Part shown: piece after piece, positions 24,366 through 32,627 of the stretch | Layout of the letters: each line of letters starts with the position of its first letter | How positions within the stretch are numbered: position 1 is the first letter of the stretch | Assembly: GCA_017480345.1 (NCBI GenBank) | Contig: JAFVAU010000025.1 | Span: 124,001 to 188,000 of the forward strand | Length of the DNA stretch: 64,000 nt | Reading direction: 5' to 3' | DNA from: Bacteroidales bacterium | Lineage (GTDB): Bacteria > Bacteroidota > Bacteroidia > Bacteroidales > UBA932 | The notes under the pieces: generated by a model | What the model saw: only the letters and a program-made list of their open reading frames with translations | Databases searched by the model: none | What the model was told of the DNA's origin: nothing | Made by a program: the position numbers and the translations under genes

Positions 24366-24628
24366 ACGTCACCTTGTCTTTTAACAAATGTCAGTCTCAC
24401 ATCGTAGCCAAGCGCTGCCGCCATCTTCTCCAACTCAGATAGGCGACAGTCATCTGCGATAAAGCGTGAACTCAGCGTCTGCTTTGGAATTCCACAGAGG
24501 CGGCCCAATTCAGAGATGGACATATTTGCATCCACCAATTTATCAAAAACAGGGCGCAAGCGTTCTCCTTTCTTCCGTCCCGGGAAAATGTGCCGTCTGT
24601 TTACTACTTTTTGTTCTTCAATTTCCAT
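24362..24628 (-). CDS. Small HTH DNA-binding protein
   Basis: 88 aa from ATG 24628 (an in-frame ATG at 24664 would add 12 residues). The middle carries a helix-turn-helix (MSISELGRLCGIPKQTLSSR) and ends ALGYDVRLTFVKR, as in short Cro/XRE-like regulators. It is convergent with the coupling-protein gene, overlapping its stop by 4 nt, and divergent from the primase-like gene across a 221-bp gap. A likely regulator of the element. Confidence 0.75.
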   Translation of the reverse strand: MEIEEQKVVNRRHIFPGRKKGERLRPVFDKLVDANMSISELGRLCGIPKQTLSSRFIADDCRLSELEKMAAALGYDVRLTFVKRQGDV

Positions 24629-24849
24629 AAAACCAGGGTTCCAAAAATTGCAGGATTTAGGCAAACATGCTTCCTTTGCCCTATCCGGCTTCTTAAAGTC
24701 AAATGTCCTTAAATATGGACAAATATTCCATTTTCAAGACATCGAATTAAGAATTCGGACAAAAATAAGGAAGTTTTTTGGGTTTCACAAGTTATGATAA
24801 CAAAATAACATAGAAGAGGATACATTAACAAAACTAAGAAACGAAGGGT
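24629..24849. other. AT-rich divergent regulatory gap
   Basis: No gene. It contains short palindromes, for example GAATTAAGAATTC near 24744-24756, and is AT-rich, as expected for the control region between the HTH protein and the primase-like gene. Confidence 0.4.
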
Positions 24850-25758
24850 ATGTTTGATAAACCGATTTACAACTACCCTCTGGAAAAGATACTGGAGGGA
24901 TGGGGCACCAAACGCGGGGACAAGAAGGACTTCTGGCTATCCCCTCTTAGAGACGAGAAAGATGCTTCTCTGCATGTTGACCAGCGGAAGAATCTTTGGT
25001 ATGACCACGGGATTGGCATTGGAGGCACAAACGTAAAACTGGTGCAAATGGTCATGCGCAGTTCAAAAGAGGAGGCGGAAAAGTATATAGCCTCACTCTC
25101 CCCTGGCCTTGACGCTTCTTATCAGGAAGGGAAGAACCAACAAAAGGAGGCACAGATGAAAAGCCGGATTGAAAGGGTGCAAGACATCCGTAACTATAAC
25201 CTCTTTAGATATCTTGACAGCAGGATGATTCCTCTCGATTTGGCAAATCGATACTGCAAGGAAGTTGTCTTATACAGTCCCGCAAAGAAAAAGTATTTCT
25301 CCATGTTAGGATTCCCGAACAATGCTGGAGGATATGCTATGAGCTCCCCTAACGGATTCAAATTATCCATCGGCGGAGGTCCGACAATCATGAACCATGA
25401 AGGGACATTGACACAGGTTCCTACAACAGAAAAAGTCGCCGTCTTCGAGGGCTACTTTGACTTCCTGTCATGGCAGGTCATGCAAAACAACGAGAAGCCT
25501 TCCTGCGACACCGTTGTACTCAACTCTGTGTCAAACATTCAAAAGGCTGCTGACTACATACAAGCCCACGATACTGCACTCTGCTTCTTGGATAATGACA
25601 AGGCGGGCCAAACGTGTCTGAACACAATTCAGGCAATGATGGGCAAGGAACAAGTTAGAGACATGTCCATACTATATAATGGTCACAAAGACTTGAACGA
25701 GATGCTCCAAGAATCAAGGGGCTACAACATGGGAACAGGAATTAAACGGGTAATATAA
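24850..25758 (+). CDS. Toprim-domain primase-like protein
   Basis: 302 aa. The N-terminal 90 residues resemble the zinc-binding region of DnaG-type primases (WLSPLRDEKDASLHVDQRKN, NLWYDHGIGIGGTNVKLVQM) but without the cysteines. Residues about 190-285 are a toprim domain: VAVFEGYFDFLSW with its catalytic Glu, then LCFLDNDKAGQ with the DxD. Such proteins in Bacteroides mobilisable elements prime the complementary strand after transfer. It is followed 14 nt later by the excisionase-like gene. Confidence 0.82.
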   Translation: MFDKPIYNYPLEKILEGWGTKRGDKKDFWLSPLRDEKDASLHVDQRKNLWYDHGIGIGGTNVKLVQMVMRSSKEEAEKYIASLSPGLDASYQEGKNQQKEAQMKSRIERVQDIRNYNLFRYLDSRMIPLDLANRYCKEVVLYSPAKKKYFSMLGFPNNAGGYAMSSPNGFKLSIGGGPTIMNHEGTLTQVPTTEKVAVFEGYFDFLSWQVMQNNEKPSCDTVVLNSVSNIQKAADYIQAHDTALCFLDNDKAGQTCLNTIQAMMGKEQVRDMSILYNGHKDLNEMLQESRGYNMGTGIKRVI

Positions 25759-25772
25759 CAGTTGAAACGAAG

Positions 25773-26048
25773 ATGGAAGAATTAATACAGGCACTCCTCA
25801 AGGCCTTACGGAAAGAGGTCTCTGAAACAGTCAGAGAGACGATGGAATCTGTTCTAGATGAAAGAAAAACGCATGAGTATCCCGAACGAGTCTCTGTAAC
25901 ACAGGCGTCAGAAATCACTGGTTATAGTAAAAACAGCCTCTATCAAATGCACTCACTGGGGAAAGTTCCTGGTGCGCATAAGATTGGAAACAAACTGATG
26001 TTCTATACGAAAGCCCTGAAAGAATGGGCTCGGAATGGAGGAGAATAA
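25773..26048 (+). CDS. Excisionase-like HTH protein
   Basis: 91 aa. A coiled N-terminus (MEELIQALLKALRKEVSETV) precedes a winged helix-turn-helix of the HTH_17/excisionase type (RVSVTQASEITGYSKNSLYQ, then PGAHKIGNKLMFYTKALKEW). These proteins steer the tyrosine integrase to excision. It faces the convergent integrase gene, whose stop lies 44 nt away. Confidence 0.85.
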   Translation: MEELIQALLKALRKEVSETVRETMESVLDERKTHEYPERVSVTQASEITGYSKNSLYQMHSLGKVPGAHKIGNKLMFYTKALKEWARNGGE

Positions 26049-26091
26049 GAATAAGAGCGTGGCCCAATAGTCACGCTCCCACTTTGTCATG

Positions 26092-27432
26092 TTATGTCAA
26101 GAGATCGATATCTGTTTCCTCCGCCATTTTGGTCGTGCTGAACTTAGCCAGGTAATGTTTGGTGGTTTCCACGGACTGATGCCCAAGAGCCTGACTAATG
26201 ATTTCAATGGACTTGTCCTTGTTTTTTAGCGTCATAGCAAAACTATGGCGGGCAGAATAGATAGTGATATTCCTTTGGCTCTCCGGAAATTCCAGTTCTT
26301 CTGCAATCTTTTTAAGCGATGCGTTGAAACGCTTACGGACCTGCATGAGATAATCATCCAGTTTCTGAGGAGCAACTTCTAAACCAATGATTGGGAGCAC
26401 ATAATCTCCATAGAGTGGAGTATTTTCTCTAAACCAATCCAACTCCCGCTGAATATTGGGCGTTACAATAATGTCAAAAGCCCCTTTGGTTTTAGAGCGT
26501 TTATATCGCATTATCGTCACCTCCTTATTTTCATGAGTATTATCATCTGTCACTGTTGCCCGATAAAAATTAGAATTCGTAAGCAACGCCATATCTTTCC
26601 AGTTCATTCCCCTGCTATAATAAGAGAAAAGGAACAGGTGTTTTGTTCGCTCCAAAACATAGTTTTTAAACTCCGAGCAAGCCAGAAGTTTAAGGTTTTC
26701 CAGTGTAAGATACTGGTCTGTTTTGGTTAATTCGGCCTTTGGAATTTTTACCTTGCCTGCTTCATTCCCGCTACTAAAGGGATACATTTCCTGTCCTATG
26801 ACCTTATCACGTATGGCGACATTAAAAATACGTCTAATCTCTCTGAGTCGGATGCCAATGGTGTTCTCTGAATGCCCCTTGTCCCTGCATTTTTTTATAT
26901 ATGCCTGTAGGTAAGAGACACTTAACTCCTCAAAGAGCCGTTTAGGGAAATTCGTATCATACTCTTCCAAAGACACTAAGGCCCCCTTGGCAATAGCAGC
27001 CTTTTTGTAGCGTCCCTCTCCTACGTAATCCTTTTCAATAACCATCTCGGCAAAAGATTTAAAGAACTCCCGTTTGGGAAGATTAAGGAAGTCCTCCCTA
27101 AAACGCTCAAAAGTCCAATTTAGATGAGATTCACCGTAAGACTTTAATATCCTACGCGCCCGATCTTCAATGCCAGCCAGAGTCTCATTCGCCTCCTTAT
27201 TTGTATATTTTTTTACACTTCCGTCCTCCTCCTTCCTCTCTATAGTAAAAGCACGAACGCCACGGCCTTGATGAAAACGACCACCTTCTTTAGAAGCATC
27301 GAATTCATCGGGGCTAGCGGTAAAACCAGTAACGAAATAAGAACGCTCTCCTCGCTCTGATAGCATCAACAAAACTTGATGTCTGCCGTCTGTCTCAATT
27401 TTACTCTTCAATATTGTCCGTATCACAGTCAT
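26092..27432 (-). CDS. int: Tyrosine recombinase/integrase of the mobilisable element
   Basis: 446 aa from ATG 27432; an upstream ATG at 27498 lies in the promoter leader. N-terminus is an arm-DNA-binding domain (TILKSKIETDGRHQVLLMLS), followed by a SAM-like core and a catalytic domain with Arg in YSRGMNW, then ARHSFAM and LGHQSVETTKHYLAKF with the Tyr nucleophile. Bacteroides IMEs of this type recombine into tRNA 3' ends, and a tRNA-Asn fragment lies 138 bp upstream. The promoter is at 27519-27549 and tandem repeats fill the leader. Confidence 0.92.
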   Translation of the reverse strand: MTVIRTILKSKIETDGRHQVLLMLSERGERSYFVTGFTASPDEFDASKEGGRFHQGRGVRAFTIERKEEDGSVKKYTNKEANETLAGIEDRARRILKSYGESHLNWTFERFREDFLNLPKREFFKSFAEMVIEKDYVGEGRYKKAAIAKGALVSLEEYDTNFPKRLFEELSVSYLQAYIKKCRDKGHSENTIGIRLREIRRIFNVAIRDKVIGQEMYPFSSGNEAGKVKIPKAELTKTDQYLTLENLKLLACSEFKNYVLERTKHLFLFSYYSRGMNWKDMALLTNSNFYRATVTDDNTHENKEVTIMRYKRSKTKGAFDIIVTPNIQRELDWFRENTPLYGDYVLPIIGLEVAPQKLDDYLMQVRKRFNASLKKIAEELEFPESQRNITIYSARHSFAMTLKNKDKSIEIISQALGHQSVETTKHYLAKFSTTKMAEETDIDLLT

Positions 27433-27442
27433 ATCACTCTCT

Positions 27443-27464
27443 TTTGGTCGCAGTTTGGTCGCAG
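27443..27464. repeat. Tandem 11-bp repeats in the integrase leader
   Basis: TTTGGTCGCAG occurs twice in direct succession (27443-27453, 27454-27464), followed by TTTTTG as a partial third copy. They sit between the integrase ATG and the attachment site and could be arm-type binding sites. Confidence 0.6.
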
Positions 27465-27518
27465 TTTTTGATTTAAACCAGCATAAATCCATATACAATA
27501 GACATGCCTTATCTACTG

Positions 27519-27549
27519 CAAAGTTAATGATTTATAATTAAATAGCAAA
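27519..27549 (-). promoter_or_regulatory. Promoter of the integrase gene
   Basis: On the minus strand TTTG (27549-27546), 19 nt, TAACTTTG (27526-27519); the transcript start would be near 27512, 80 nt before the ATG. Confidence 0.7.
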
Positions 27550-27569
27550 TATCTATAAATAATATTTAC

Positions 27570-27615
27570 CTGACTGTTAATCAGAGGGTCGTTGGTTCAA
27601 GTCCAACAGGGGGAG
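27570..27615 (+). other. 3' half of tRNA-Asn (GTT), attachment site of the mobilisable element
   Basis: Sequence CTGACTGTTAATCAG holds an anticodon loop CTGTTAA (anticodon GTT), then GGGTC, a T-arm GTTGG-TTCAAGT-CCAAC (27591-27607) and the acceptor strand AGGGGGA plus discriminator (27608-27615). No 5' half is present: upstream is AT-rich element DNA, and base 27 of the anticodon stem no longer pairs. So recombination occurred inside the anticodon arm, and the intact gene would be at the element's other end. Confidence 0.8.
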
Positions 27616-27621
27616 CTTCTC

Positions 27622-27652
27622 AAACCACCTGCAGAAATGCAGGTGGTTTTTG
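27622..27652 (+). terminator. Terminator downstream of the tRNA-Asn fragment
   Basis: Perfect 12-bp stem AAACCACCTGCA / TGCAGGTGGTTT with GAAA tetraloop, running into a T-tract. It was the terminator of the original tRNA-Asn gene. Confidence 0.85.
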
Positions 27653-27743
27653 TGTACCCAAAACCGGTGCCTTCGGAGCGAAGCGACGGGATGGGTTTGG
27701 GGAGTCCCCTCCCCAATGAGTCGAAGACATACGTCATCCCGAC

Positions 27744-27773
27744 AAAAAAAGAGCCCGGCGTTAGCCTGGCTCT
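27744..27773 (-). terminator. Terminator of the tRNA-Pro transcript
   Basis: Minus-strand hairpin AGAGCC / GGCTCT (27773-27768 with 27755-27750, with further imperfect pairing inside) followed by seven T. It closes the tRNA-Glu, rpsT, tRNA-Pro unit. Confidence 0.75.
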
Positions 27774-27780
27774 TAAAATG

Positions 27781-27854
27781 TCGGGATGACTCGACTCGAA
27801 CGAGCGACCCCTACGTCCCGAACGTAGTGCGCTACCAACTGCGCTACATCCCGA
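27781..27854 (-). tRNA. tRNA-Pro (CGG)
   Basis: 74 nt, cloverleaf complete: acceptor TCGGGAT/ATCCCGA, D-arm with AGCGCAGTTGGTAGCGC, anticodon arm CTACG-TTCGGGA-CGTAG giving anticodon CGG, T-arm with GTTCGAGTC. CCA is not encoded. Confidence 0.95.
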
Positions 27855-27868
27855 TAAAAAACAAGCTC

Positions 27869-28123
27869 TTAAGCGAGCTTGTTAATGTATACCTGAAGAC
27901 CACTCTTGAGGTTGGCAGCCTTGTTCTTGTGGATGACTCCGATCTTGGCCAGTTTATCAATCATTGCATAAACCTTGGGAGCGCTCTCGGTGGCTGCTGC
28001 CTTGTCGGTGGTGTTGTGGAGGTCGCGGATAGCGTTCCTCGTTGTCTTTGCATAATACTTGTTATGCAGGCGGTGACGCTCGCTCTGACGGGCGGCACGT
28101 GCGGCGGATTTAGTGTTTGCCAT
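27869..28123 (-). CDS. rpsT: 30S ribosomal protein S20
   Basis: 84 aa, basic and helical, [20 protein letters not shown] then [11 protein letters not shown] and a C-terminal [20 protein letters not shown], the usual S20 pattern and length. It binds 16S rRNA early in small-subunit assembly. It lies between tRNA-Glu and tRNA-Pro, all on the minus strand, and is likely read from the promoter upstream of tRNA-Glu. Confidence 0.97.
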   Translation of the reverse strand: MANTKSAARAARQSERHRLHNKYYAKTTRNAIRDLHNTTDKAAATESAPKVYAMIDKLAKIGVIHKNKAANLKSGLQVYINKLA

Positions 28124-28145
28124 TATTTTACTTTTTTATATTTGG

Positions 28146-28217
28146 TAGTGGGTAGGAGAATCGAACTCCTATTGCGGGAATGAAAATCCCGAGTACTAAC
28201 CGTTATACGAACCCACC
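28146..28217 (-). tRNA. tRNA-Glu (TTC)
   Basis: 72 nt. Acceptor GGTGGGT pairs with ACCCACT, anticodon arm CGGGA-TTTTCAT-TCCCG gives TTC, T-arm contains GTTCGATTC. The discriminator A is followed by an encoded CCA (28145-28143). Confidence 0.95.
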
Positions 28218-28230
28218 AAAGTTGGGAGTG

Positions 28231-28261
28231 CAAAGGTAAGAAAAAATTTTAAGCAAGCAAA
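28231..28261 (-). promoter_or_regulatory. Promoter for tRNA-Glu, rpsT and tRNA-Pro
   Basis: Minus strand TTTG (28261-28258), 19 nt, TACCTTTG (28238-28231), ending 13 nt before tRNA-Glu. The spacing and both boxes are ideal for the Bacteroidetes primary sigma factor. Confidence 0.8.
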
Positions 28262-28262
28262 A

Positions 28263-29273
28263 TTATTTTGCATCTTTTTCTTCCCCGTCCCACTCAAAAG
28301 AGTACAACAGCGATTCCACCTGCCGGAGATACTGCCGTTTGTCGTACCTGGGGGCAAACACAAACGCCTCCAGCACAATGATATCCTTGCCGTCGGGGCT
28401 GTAGAAGGAATGGGACACGAAAGGCCCGCCCATGAAGTCTCCCTGAACTTCCCAGAAGCCGCGGGTCTCCATGAAGGCCCTGCCCTTATAGCTCAAGGAA
28501 CGGGTAGTGGGTTCCAAGGCGGTGGAGGTGGTCATATAGGAGCCGTCGAACATGCCCGGCACATTGGCCTGCATCACGCGGTTGCGCTCCCGGATGATAT
28601 TTTCCACGGAGAAAACGTCCTCCCCGCTCACCGGATAACGGTACACCATCACGTACTGCTGCACATACTGTTTCTCATCGGCAATCCAGGCGAAGTTGTC
28701 CGTGAGCTTGCGGCAGCGGTATCCGCTGGGGAAGTGGATGATGCCGCCGGCCACCTTCTGTACCGGTTCGCGAAGGGCGCGCTCCTCATAGAGTTTGGAG
28801 TTGCCAATGACCCGGTCCCGCTCACTCTGCTCGAAGAACTCCGAGATAATGACGCAGGCGCCATTGTACAGTTCCAGGGCTTCGTCTGCATCCACGGCGT
28901 TCACCTGCACCACGGCCTGGGGCTGGGCCCACATATTGTTCTTGTACACCACCCCGCTGGTCTGATTCTGTGGATTGATATTGACAAGCAGCAGGTTACG
29001 GTGCATCTTGAACATGTTGTTGAAACTTCCCGGGGGAACGTTGGAGAGGGCGAAGAGCGGCTCTTTCTGCGCCAGGTAAGGGGTATCCATGGCCAGGGTT
29101 TCACGGATGGAGACACCCAGATTGCCTTCCCACTGCTCGCGCTCGATGACCACCAGCACCTCCCCCGCCTTGCCGCTCACGTTGGGAAGAAGCGTCTTCT
29201 TGTTACCCTGTTTGCAGCCGGCGAGAGCCAGGATGCAGGCCAGGACAGCCGTCAGGTGAATAAAGTGTTTCAT
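28263..29273 (-). CDS. DUF4837-family lipoprotein
   Basis: 336 aa with lipobox LALAGC. The body fits DUF4837: GKAGEVLVVIEREQWEGNLG, an early NMFKMHRNLLLVNINPQNQT and a C-terminal YSPDGKDIIVLEAFVFAPRY. The function of the family is unknown, but it is widely conserved in Bacteroidetes. It follows rseP by 2 nt on the same strand, so it is part of the dxr-rseP transcript. Confidence 0.85.
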   Translation of the reverse strand: MKHFIHLTAVLACILALAGCKQGNKKTLLPNVSGKAGEVLVVIEREQWEGNLGVSIRETLAMDTPYLAQKEPLFALSNVPPGSFNNMFKMHRNLLLVNINPQNQTSGVVYKNNMWAQPQAVVQVNAVDADEALELYNGACVIISEFFEQSERDRVIGNSKLYEERALREPVQKVAGGIIHFPSGYRCRKLTDNFAWIADEKQYVQQYVMVYRYPVSGEDVFSVENIIRERNRVMQANVPGMFDGSYMTTSTALEPTTRSLSYKGRAFMETRGFWEVQGDFMGGPFVSHSFYSPDGKDIIVLEAFVFAPRYDKRQYLRQVESLLYSFEWDGEEKDAK

Positions 29274-29275
29274 AA

Positions 29276-30610
29276 TCAGTGTATAATTCTAGCAATGTCG
29301 TTTCCAAATGCCAGGAACATCAGCAGCAATAAAAGTGCCATTCCTATCAATTGGGCCACCATCAGGAAACGGTCGCCGGGTTTGCGGCCCGTGAGCATCT
29401 CATACAGGCAGAAGACAATGTGCCCGCCGTCCAGCGCCGGAATGGGCAGCAGGTTCATCACGCCCAGCATGATGGACAGCAGGGCCATGATATACAGGAA
29501 CTGATGCCAGTTCCAGCTGGAAGGGAACACCTGGCCGATGGCAATGAAACTGCCCACAGACTTGTAGGCCCCGGTGGAAGGCGTAGCCACCAGGCGGAGG
29601 TCCCGCAGATAGCCCGTCACGGAATTCCAGGCCAGGGCGCAGCCCGCCGGGATGGACTGGGCTATGGAATAGCTCCGGTGCTCAAAGGCAATCTGCCTGG
29701 GATAGATTCCCAACAGGCCCAGCGAATCCACCTGAAGGGAAAAAGCCAGGCTGTCCCCTCCCCGGAGCACCGTCACGGGCAGTTCCTCCCCCGGACGGGC
29801 CCGCAGAATCTTCTGGGCGTCCTGGAGGTAAGGGGTGGGCGTATCGGCCACCGCCACAATGCGGTCTCCCTTTGCCAGGCCGGCATCCAGATTCAGGGAC
29901 GTGGGCATGAGGCTGTCCACCACGAAGGGCAGGGCCACGTCAAACACGCCGGGCGTGTTCACCACCTCCCCCAGCAGGCTCCCGTCCATGTACAGCATGA
30001 GGGTGTCGGCGCCGCGGAGGACCTGCACCTCGGAAACCTGGCGACGGGCCAGATCGGACTGGAGATTCAGAAAATCCGTGGGCTCGAAATCATCGTAGCG
30101 GAGGATACGGTCACCGCTGCGGAAACCCATCATCTCTCCCAGCCCGTTCACGTACACGGCATATTGGTTGGGCAGGTAATTGTCTCCCCAGATGGCCAGG
30201 ATGCCGCAGAATAGCAGCACGGCCAGCAGGAAGTTGTTGAGCACGCCGCCGGACATCACCAGCAGGCGCTGCCAGGCCGGTTTGGTACGGAACTCCCAAG
30301 GTTGCGGCTCCCCTTTCAGGGACTCGGTGTCCATGGACTCGTCCACCATGCCGGCAATCTTGCAGTAACCGCCCAGCGGCAGCCAGCCAATCCCGTATTC
30401 CGTCTCCCAGCGGGCGGCGGCGGGCACCAGCTTCACGAACCAAGGCATGCGGGTAGAGAACAGTTTCACGCCGCCCGCATCGAAAAAGAGGAAGAACTTA
30501 TCTACCCGGATGCGGAACAGTTTGGCCCACAAAAAGTGCCCAAGCTCGTGAAAGAGAATGAGCACAGCGAGCGCCAGGATTACCTGGAGGGTTTTCATAA
30601 GAACCATCAT
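29276..30610 (-). CDS. rseP: RseP-type site-2 intramembrane metalloprotease
   Basis: 444 aa. HELGH near residue 21 in the first membrane helix is the zinc site; MNLLPIPALDGGHIVF near residue 390 supplies the third ligand (LDGG). Two PDZ domains lie between (NGLGEMMGFRSGDRILRYDD; PGEELPVTVLRGGDSLAFSL). It cleaves anti-sigma factors and remnant signal peptides within the inner membrane. The ATG at 30610 overlaps the dxr stop (ATGA); an internal ATG at 30598 is an alternative. Confidence 0.93.
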   Translation of the reverse strand: MMVLMKTLQVILALAVLILFHELGHFLWAKLFRIRVDKFFLFFDAGGVKLFSTRMPWFVKLVPAAARWETEYGIGWLPLGGYCKIAGMVDESMDTESLKGEPQPWEFRTKPAWQRLLVMSGGVLNNFLLAVLLFCGILAIWGDNYLPNQYAVYVNGLGEMMGFRSGDRILRYDDFEPTDFLNLQSDLARRQVSEVQVLRGADTLMLYMDGSLLGEVVNTPGVFDVALPFVVDSLMPTSLNLDAGLAKGDRIVAVADTPTPYLQDAQKILRARPGEELPVTVLRGGDSLAFSLQVDSLGLLGIYPRQIAFEHRSYSIAQSIPAGCALAWNSVTGYLRDLRLVATPSTGAYKSVGSFIAIGQVFPSSWNWHQFLYIMALLSIMLGVMNLLPIPALDGGHIVFCLYEMLTGRKPGDRFLMVAQLIGMALLLLLMFLAFGNDIARIIH

Positions 30611-31755
30611 AGGGCCGATATCAGTTGCTGTGCCAAAGAGGTGGCCTCCTTGTGCGTGTCAAAAATGGCGTCCAGCGACGGCTCCTTCACGAAAGCCGAG
30701 CGCTCCATCACCGTGGATATCACCTTGGGGATGTCATAGAAACGGACGGTATCCTTCAGATAGGCGGCCACCGCCACCTCATTGGCTGCATTCATGGCGC
30801 AGGGGATGTTCCCGCCCCGGTCGATGGCGTCGAAGGCCAGCTGCAGGCAGGGAAACTTCCTGCGGTCCGGTTCTGCGAAAGTAAGGGAAGTCAACGTGCT
30901 GAAATCCAGTCGCTTCCCGTCTAACGGCAGGCGGGTGGGGTAGGCCATGGCCAGCGCAATGGGAATGCGCATGTCCGGGCAGCCCAGCTGCGCCATCACC
31001 GCCCCGTCCTCAAATTCCACCATGGAATGGATGACGGACTCCGGATGAACCACCACATGAATCTGCGATGCCTCCACCCCGAAGAGCCACTTGGCCTCGA
31101 TGACCTCGAAACCCTTGTTCATCATGGTGGCGGAGTCTATGGTTATCTTGGCCCCCATGTCCCAGTTGGGATGCCTGAGCGCCTCGTTTTTGGTGGCCGA
31201 TGCAATCTTATCCTTCTCCCATGTGCGGAAAGGGCCGCCGGACGCGGTGAGATGAATCAGATGGATGGGATTGTCTCCGGCGCCCAGCAGGCACTGGAAG
31301 ATGGCCGAATGCTCCGAATCCACCGGATAGATGGGCGCATGGCAGCGGGCGGCCTCCCCCATCACCAGCGAGCCGGCCGCCACCAGGGTTTCCTTGTTGG
31401 CCAGGGCGATGTTCTTTCCCGCCCGGATGGCGGCCAGCGTGGGCCTGAGCCCGCTGAAGCCCACCATGGCGGCCACCACCACATCCACCTCGGGCGCCTG
31501 CACCAGATCGCAGGCCGCCTCGATGCCCAGCTGCACATCCACCCCGGGAAGGGCCTCTTTCACCTGAGGGTACTTCTGGGGATTGCAAATGACCACATGG
31601 GGCACATGGAAGGCGCGCGCCTGCTCAATGAGCAGCTCCGCACTGTTGTTGGCCGATATCATGAATACCTCAAAACGCTCCGGGTGCTGTCTTACCACAT
31701 CCAGGGTCTGGGTTCCGATGGAACCCGTGGAACCCAATATCGCAATTCTCTTCAT
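30607..31755 (-). CDS. dxr: 1-deoxy-D-xylulose 5-phosphate reductoisomerase
   Basis: 382 aa. NADPH-binding start MKRIAILGSTGSIGTQTLDV, LANKETLVAAGSLVM and the active-site stretch PVDSEHSAIFQCL, plus TASGGPF and the metal-binding region WDMGAKITIDSATMMNKGFE, all intact. It makes 2-C-methyl-D-erythritol 4-phosphate, the committed step of the MEP isoprenoid pathway. Overlaps rseP by 4 nt and lies 1 nt behind the M23 gene: one transcript. Confidence 0.96.
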   Translation of the reverse strand: MKRIAILGSTGSIGTQTLDVVRQHPERFEVFMISANNSAELLIEQARAFHVPHVVICNPQKYPQVKEALPGVDVQLGIEAACDLVQAPEVDVVVAAMVGFSGLRPTLAAIRAGKNIALANKETLVAAGSLVMGEAARCHAPIYPVDSEHSAIFQCLLGAGDNPIHLIHLTASGGPFRTWEKDKIASATKNEALRHPNWDMGAKITIDSATMMNKGFEVIEAKWLFGVEASQIHVVVHPESVIHSMVEFEDGAVMAQLGCPDMRIPIALAMAYPTRLPLDGKRLDFSTLTSLTFAEPDRRKFPCLQLAFDAIDRGGNIPCAMNAANEVAVAAYLKDTVRFYDIPKVISTVMERSAFVKEPSLDAIFDTHKEATSLAQQLISAL

Positions 31756-31756
31756 C

Positions 31757-32602
31757 CTAGAACTTAATGAACTGAACCGGATCCATGGGCTGCCCTTCGC
31801 ACCACAGTTCGAAATGAAGGTGGTTTCCCTTGGTAAGGGAAGAAGATTCCGCCACCAGGCCGATGGGCGTTCCGGCCTTCACCACATCTCCCTGCCGATG
31901 CAGGAGCTTCTGGTTATGCTTATACACGGAAAGGATGTCTCCGGCATGCTGGAGCACCATCAGATAGCCTTCTTCCGAGTCCCAGGAAGTGAACACCACC
32001 GTACCGTCCAATACAGCGGAAACCGTGCTGCCGGCCGGAGCCGTAATGTCCACATACGGATGCAGCGCACGGTCAAAGCCTTCGGACACCACGCCCGTGA
32101 CAGGCGGGAAGAAGGACAGTGCCTCGATGGGGAGGTTCCCCCTGGGCGCCTCTTCCACATTGAACTGTTCCTGGTTCTGGACATCGGCCCTGAGAAGGGA
32201 ATCCCGGATGGCAAAATACTGCGCATCCGTCACCGAGCGCTTGCCCTCACGGCCCAGCATCACGCTGTCCAGGCGGATGGGCGTCTCCCCTGCTACGATG
32301 CGGCGGAGGTTCTCCGAATACAGCTCCCACTGCAGCAGGCGCATTTCCAGGGAATCTATCTTCTGGGCGTTCTGAACAGCCTGGCGGCGGCTCTGGGCCC
32401 CCGGATAACCGGGAATGAAGGTTCGGATGGGCGTATAGGCAATGAGGCAATAAAAGACCACCAGCGTCACCACTATGCCGGAAGAAAGCGCCCCGATAAA
32501 GATGGGTTTGGTGAAGCGCACGCTCCACAGACGCTCGTGGGAAACGGCGTCAATGAGGGCCAGGCGATAGTTCCGTGACGGTTTTTTATCTGTTTTATCC
32601 AT
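31757..32602 (-). CDS. M23 metallopeptidase, single-pass membrane protein
   Basis: 281 aa from ATG 32602, chosen because a longer frame to 32647 would run into the ruvX gene. A membrane helix at about residues 35-55 is followed by a coiled stretch and an M23 domain: HPYVDITAPAGSTVSAVLDG and KGNHLHFELWCEGQPMDP, giving the HxxxD and HxH zinc ligands. It cuts peptidoglycan cross-links or activates other hydrolases. Divergent from ruvX with 25 bp between the starts. Confidence 0.88.
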   Translation of the reverse strand: MDKTDKKPSRNYRLALIDAVSHERLWSVRFTKPIFIGALSSGIVVTLVVFYCLIAYTPIRTFIPGYPGAQSRRQAVQNAQKIDSLEMRLLQWELYSENLRRIVAGETPIRLDSVMLGREGKRSVTDAQYFAIRDSLLRADVQNQEQFNVEEAPRGNLPIEALSFFPPVTGVVSEGFDRALHPYVDITAPAGSTVSAVLDGTVVFTSWDSEEGYLMVLQHAGDILSVYKHNQKLLHRQGDVVKAGTPIGLVAESSSLTKGNHLHFELWCEGQPMDPVQFIKF

Positions 32603-32610
32603 AAAATTCT

Positions 32611-32618
32611 TACCTTTG
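32611..32618 (+). promoter_or_regulatory. -7 box of ruvX
   Basis: TACCTTTG, only 10 nt before the ruvX ATG and 9 nt upstream of the divergent peptidase start; no clean TTTG at -33. Confidence 0.55.
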
Positions 32619-32627
32619 TAAATTGTA

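Noticed and set aside
27570-27615. Full tRNA-Asn gene
   Set aside because: Only 46 nt from the anticodon arm to the 3' end are present; the 5' half is missing, so it is an attachment-site fragment.
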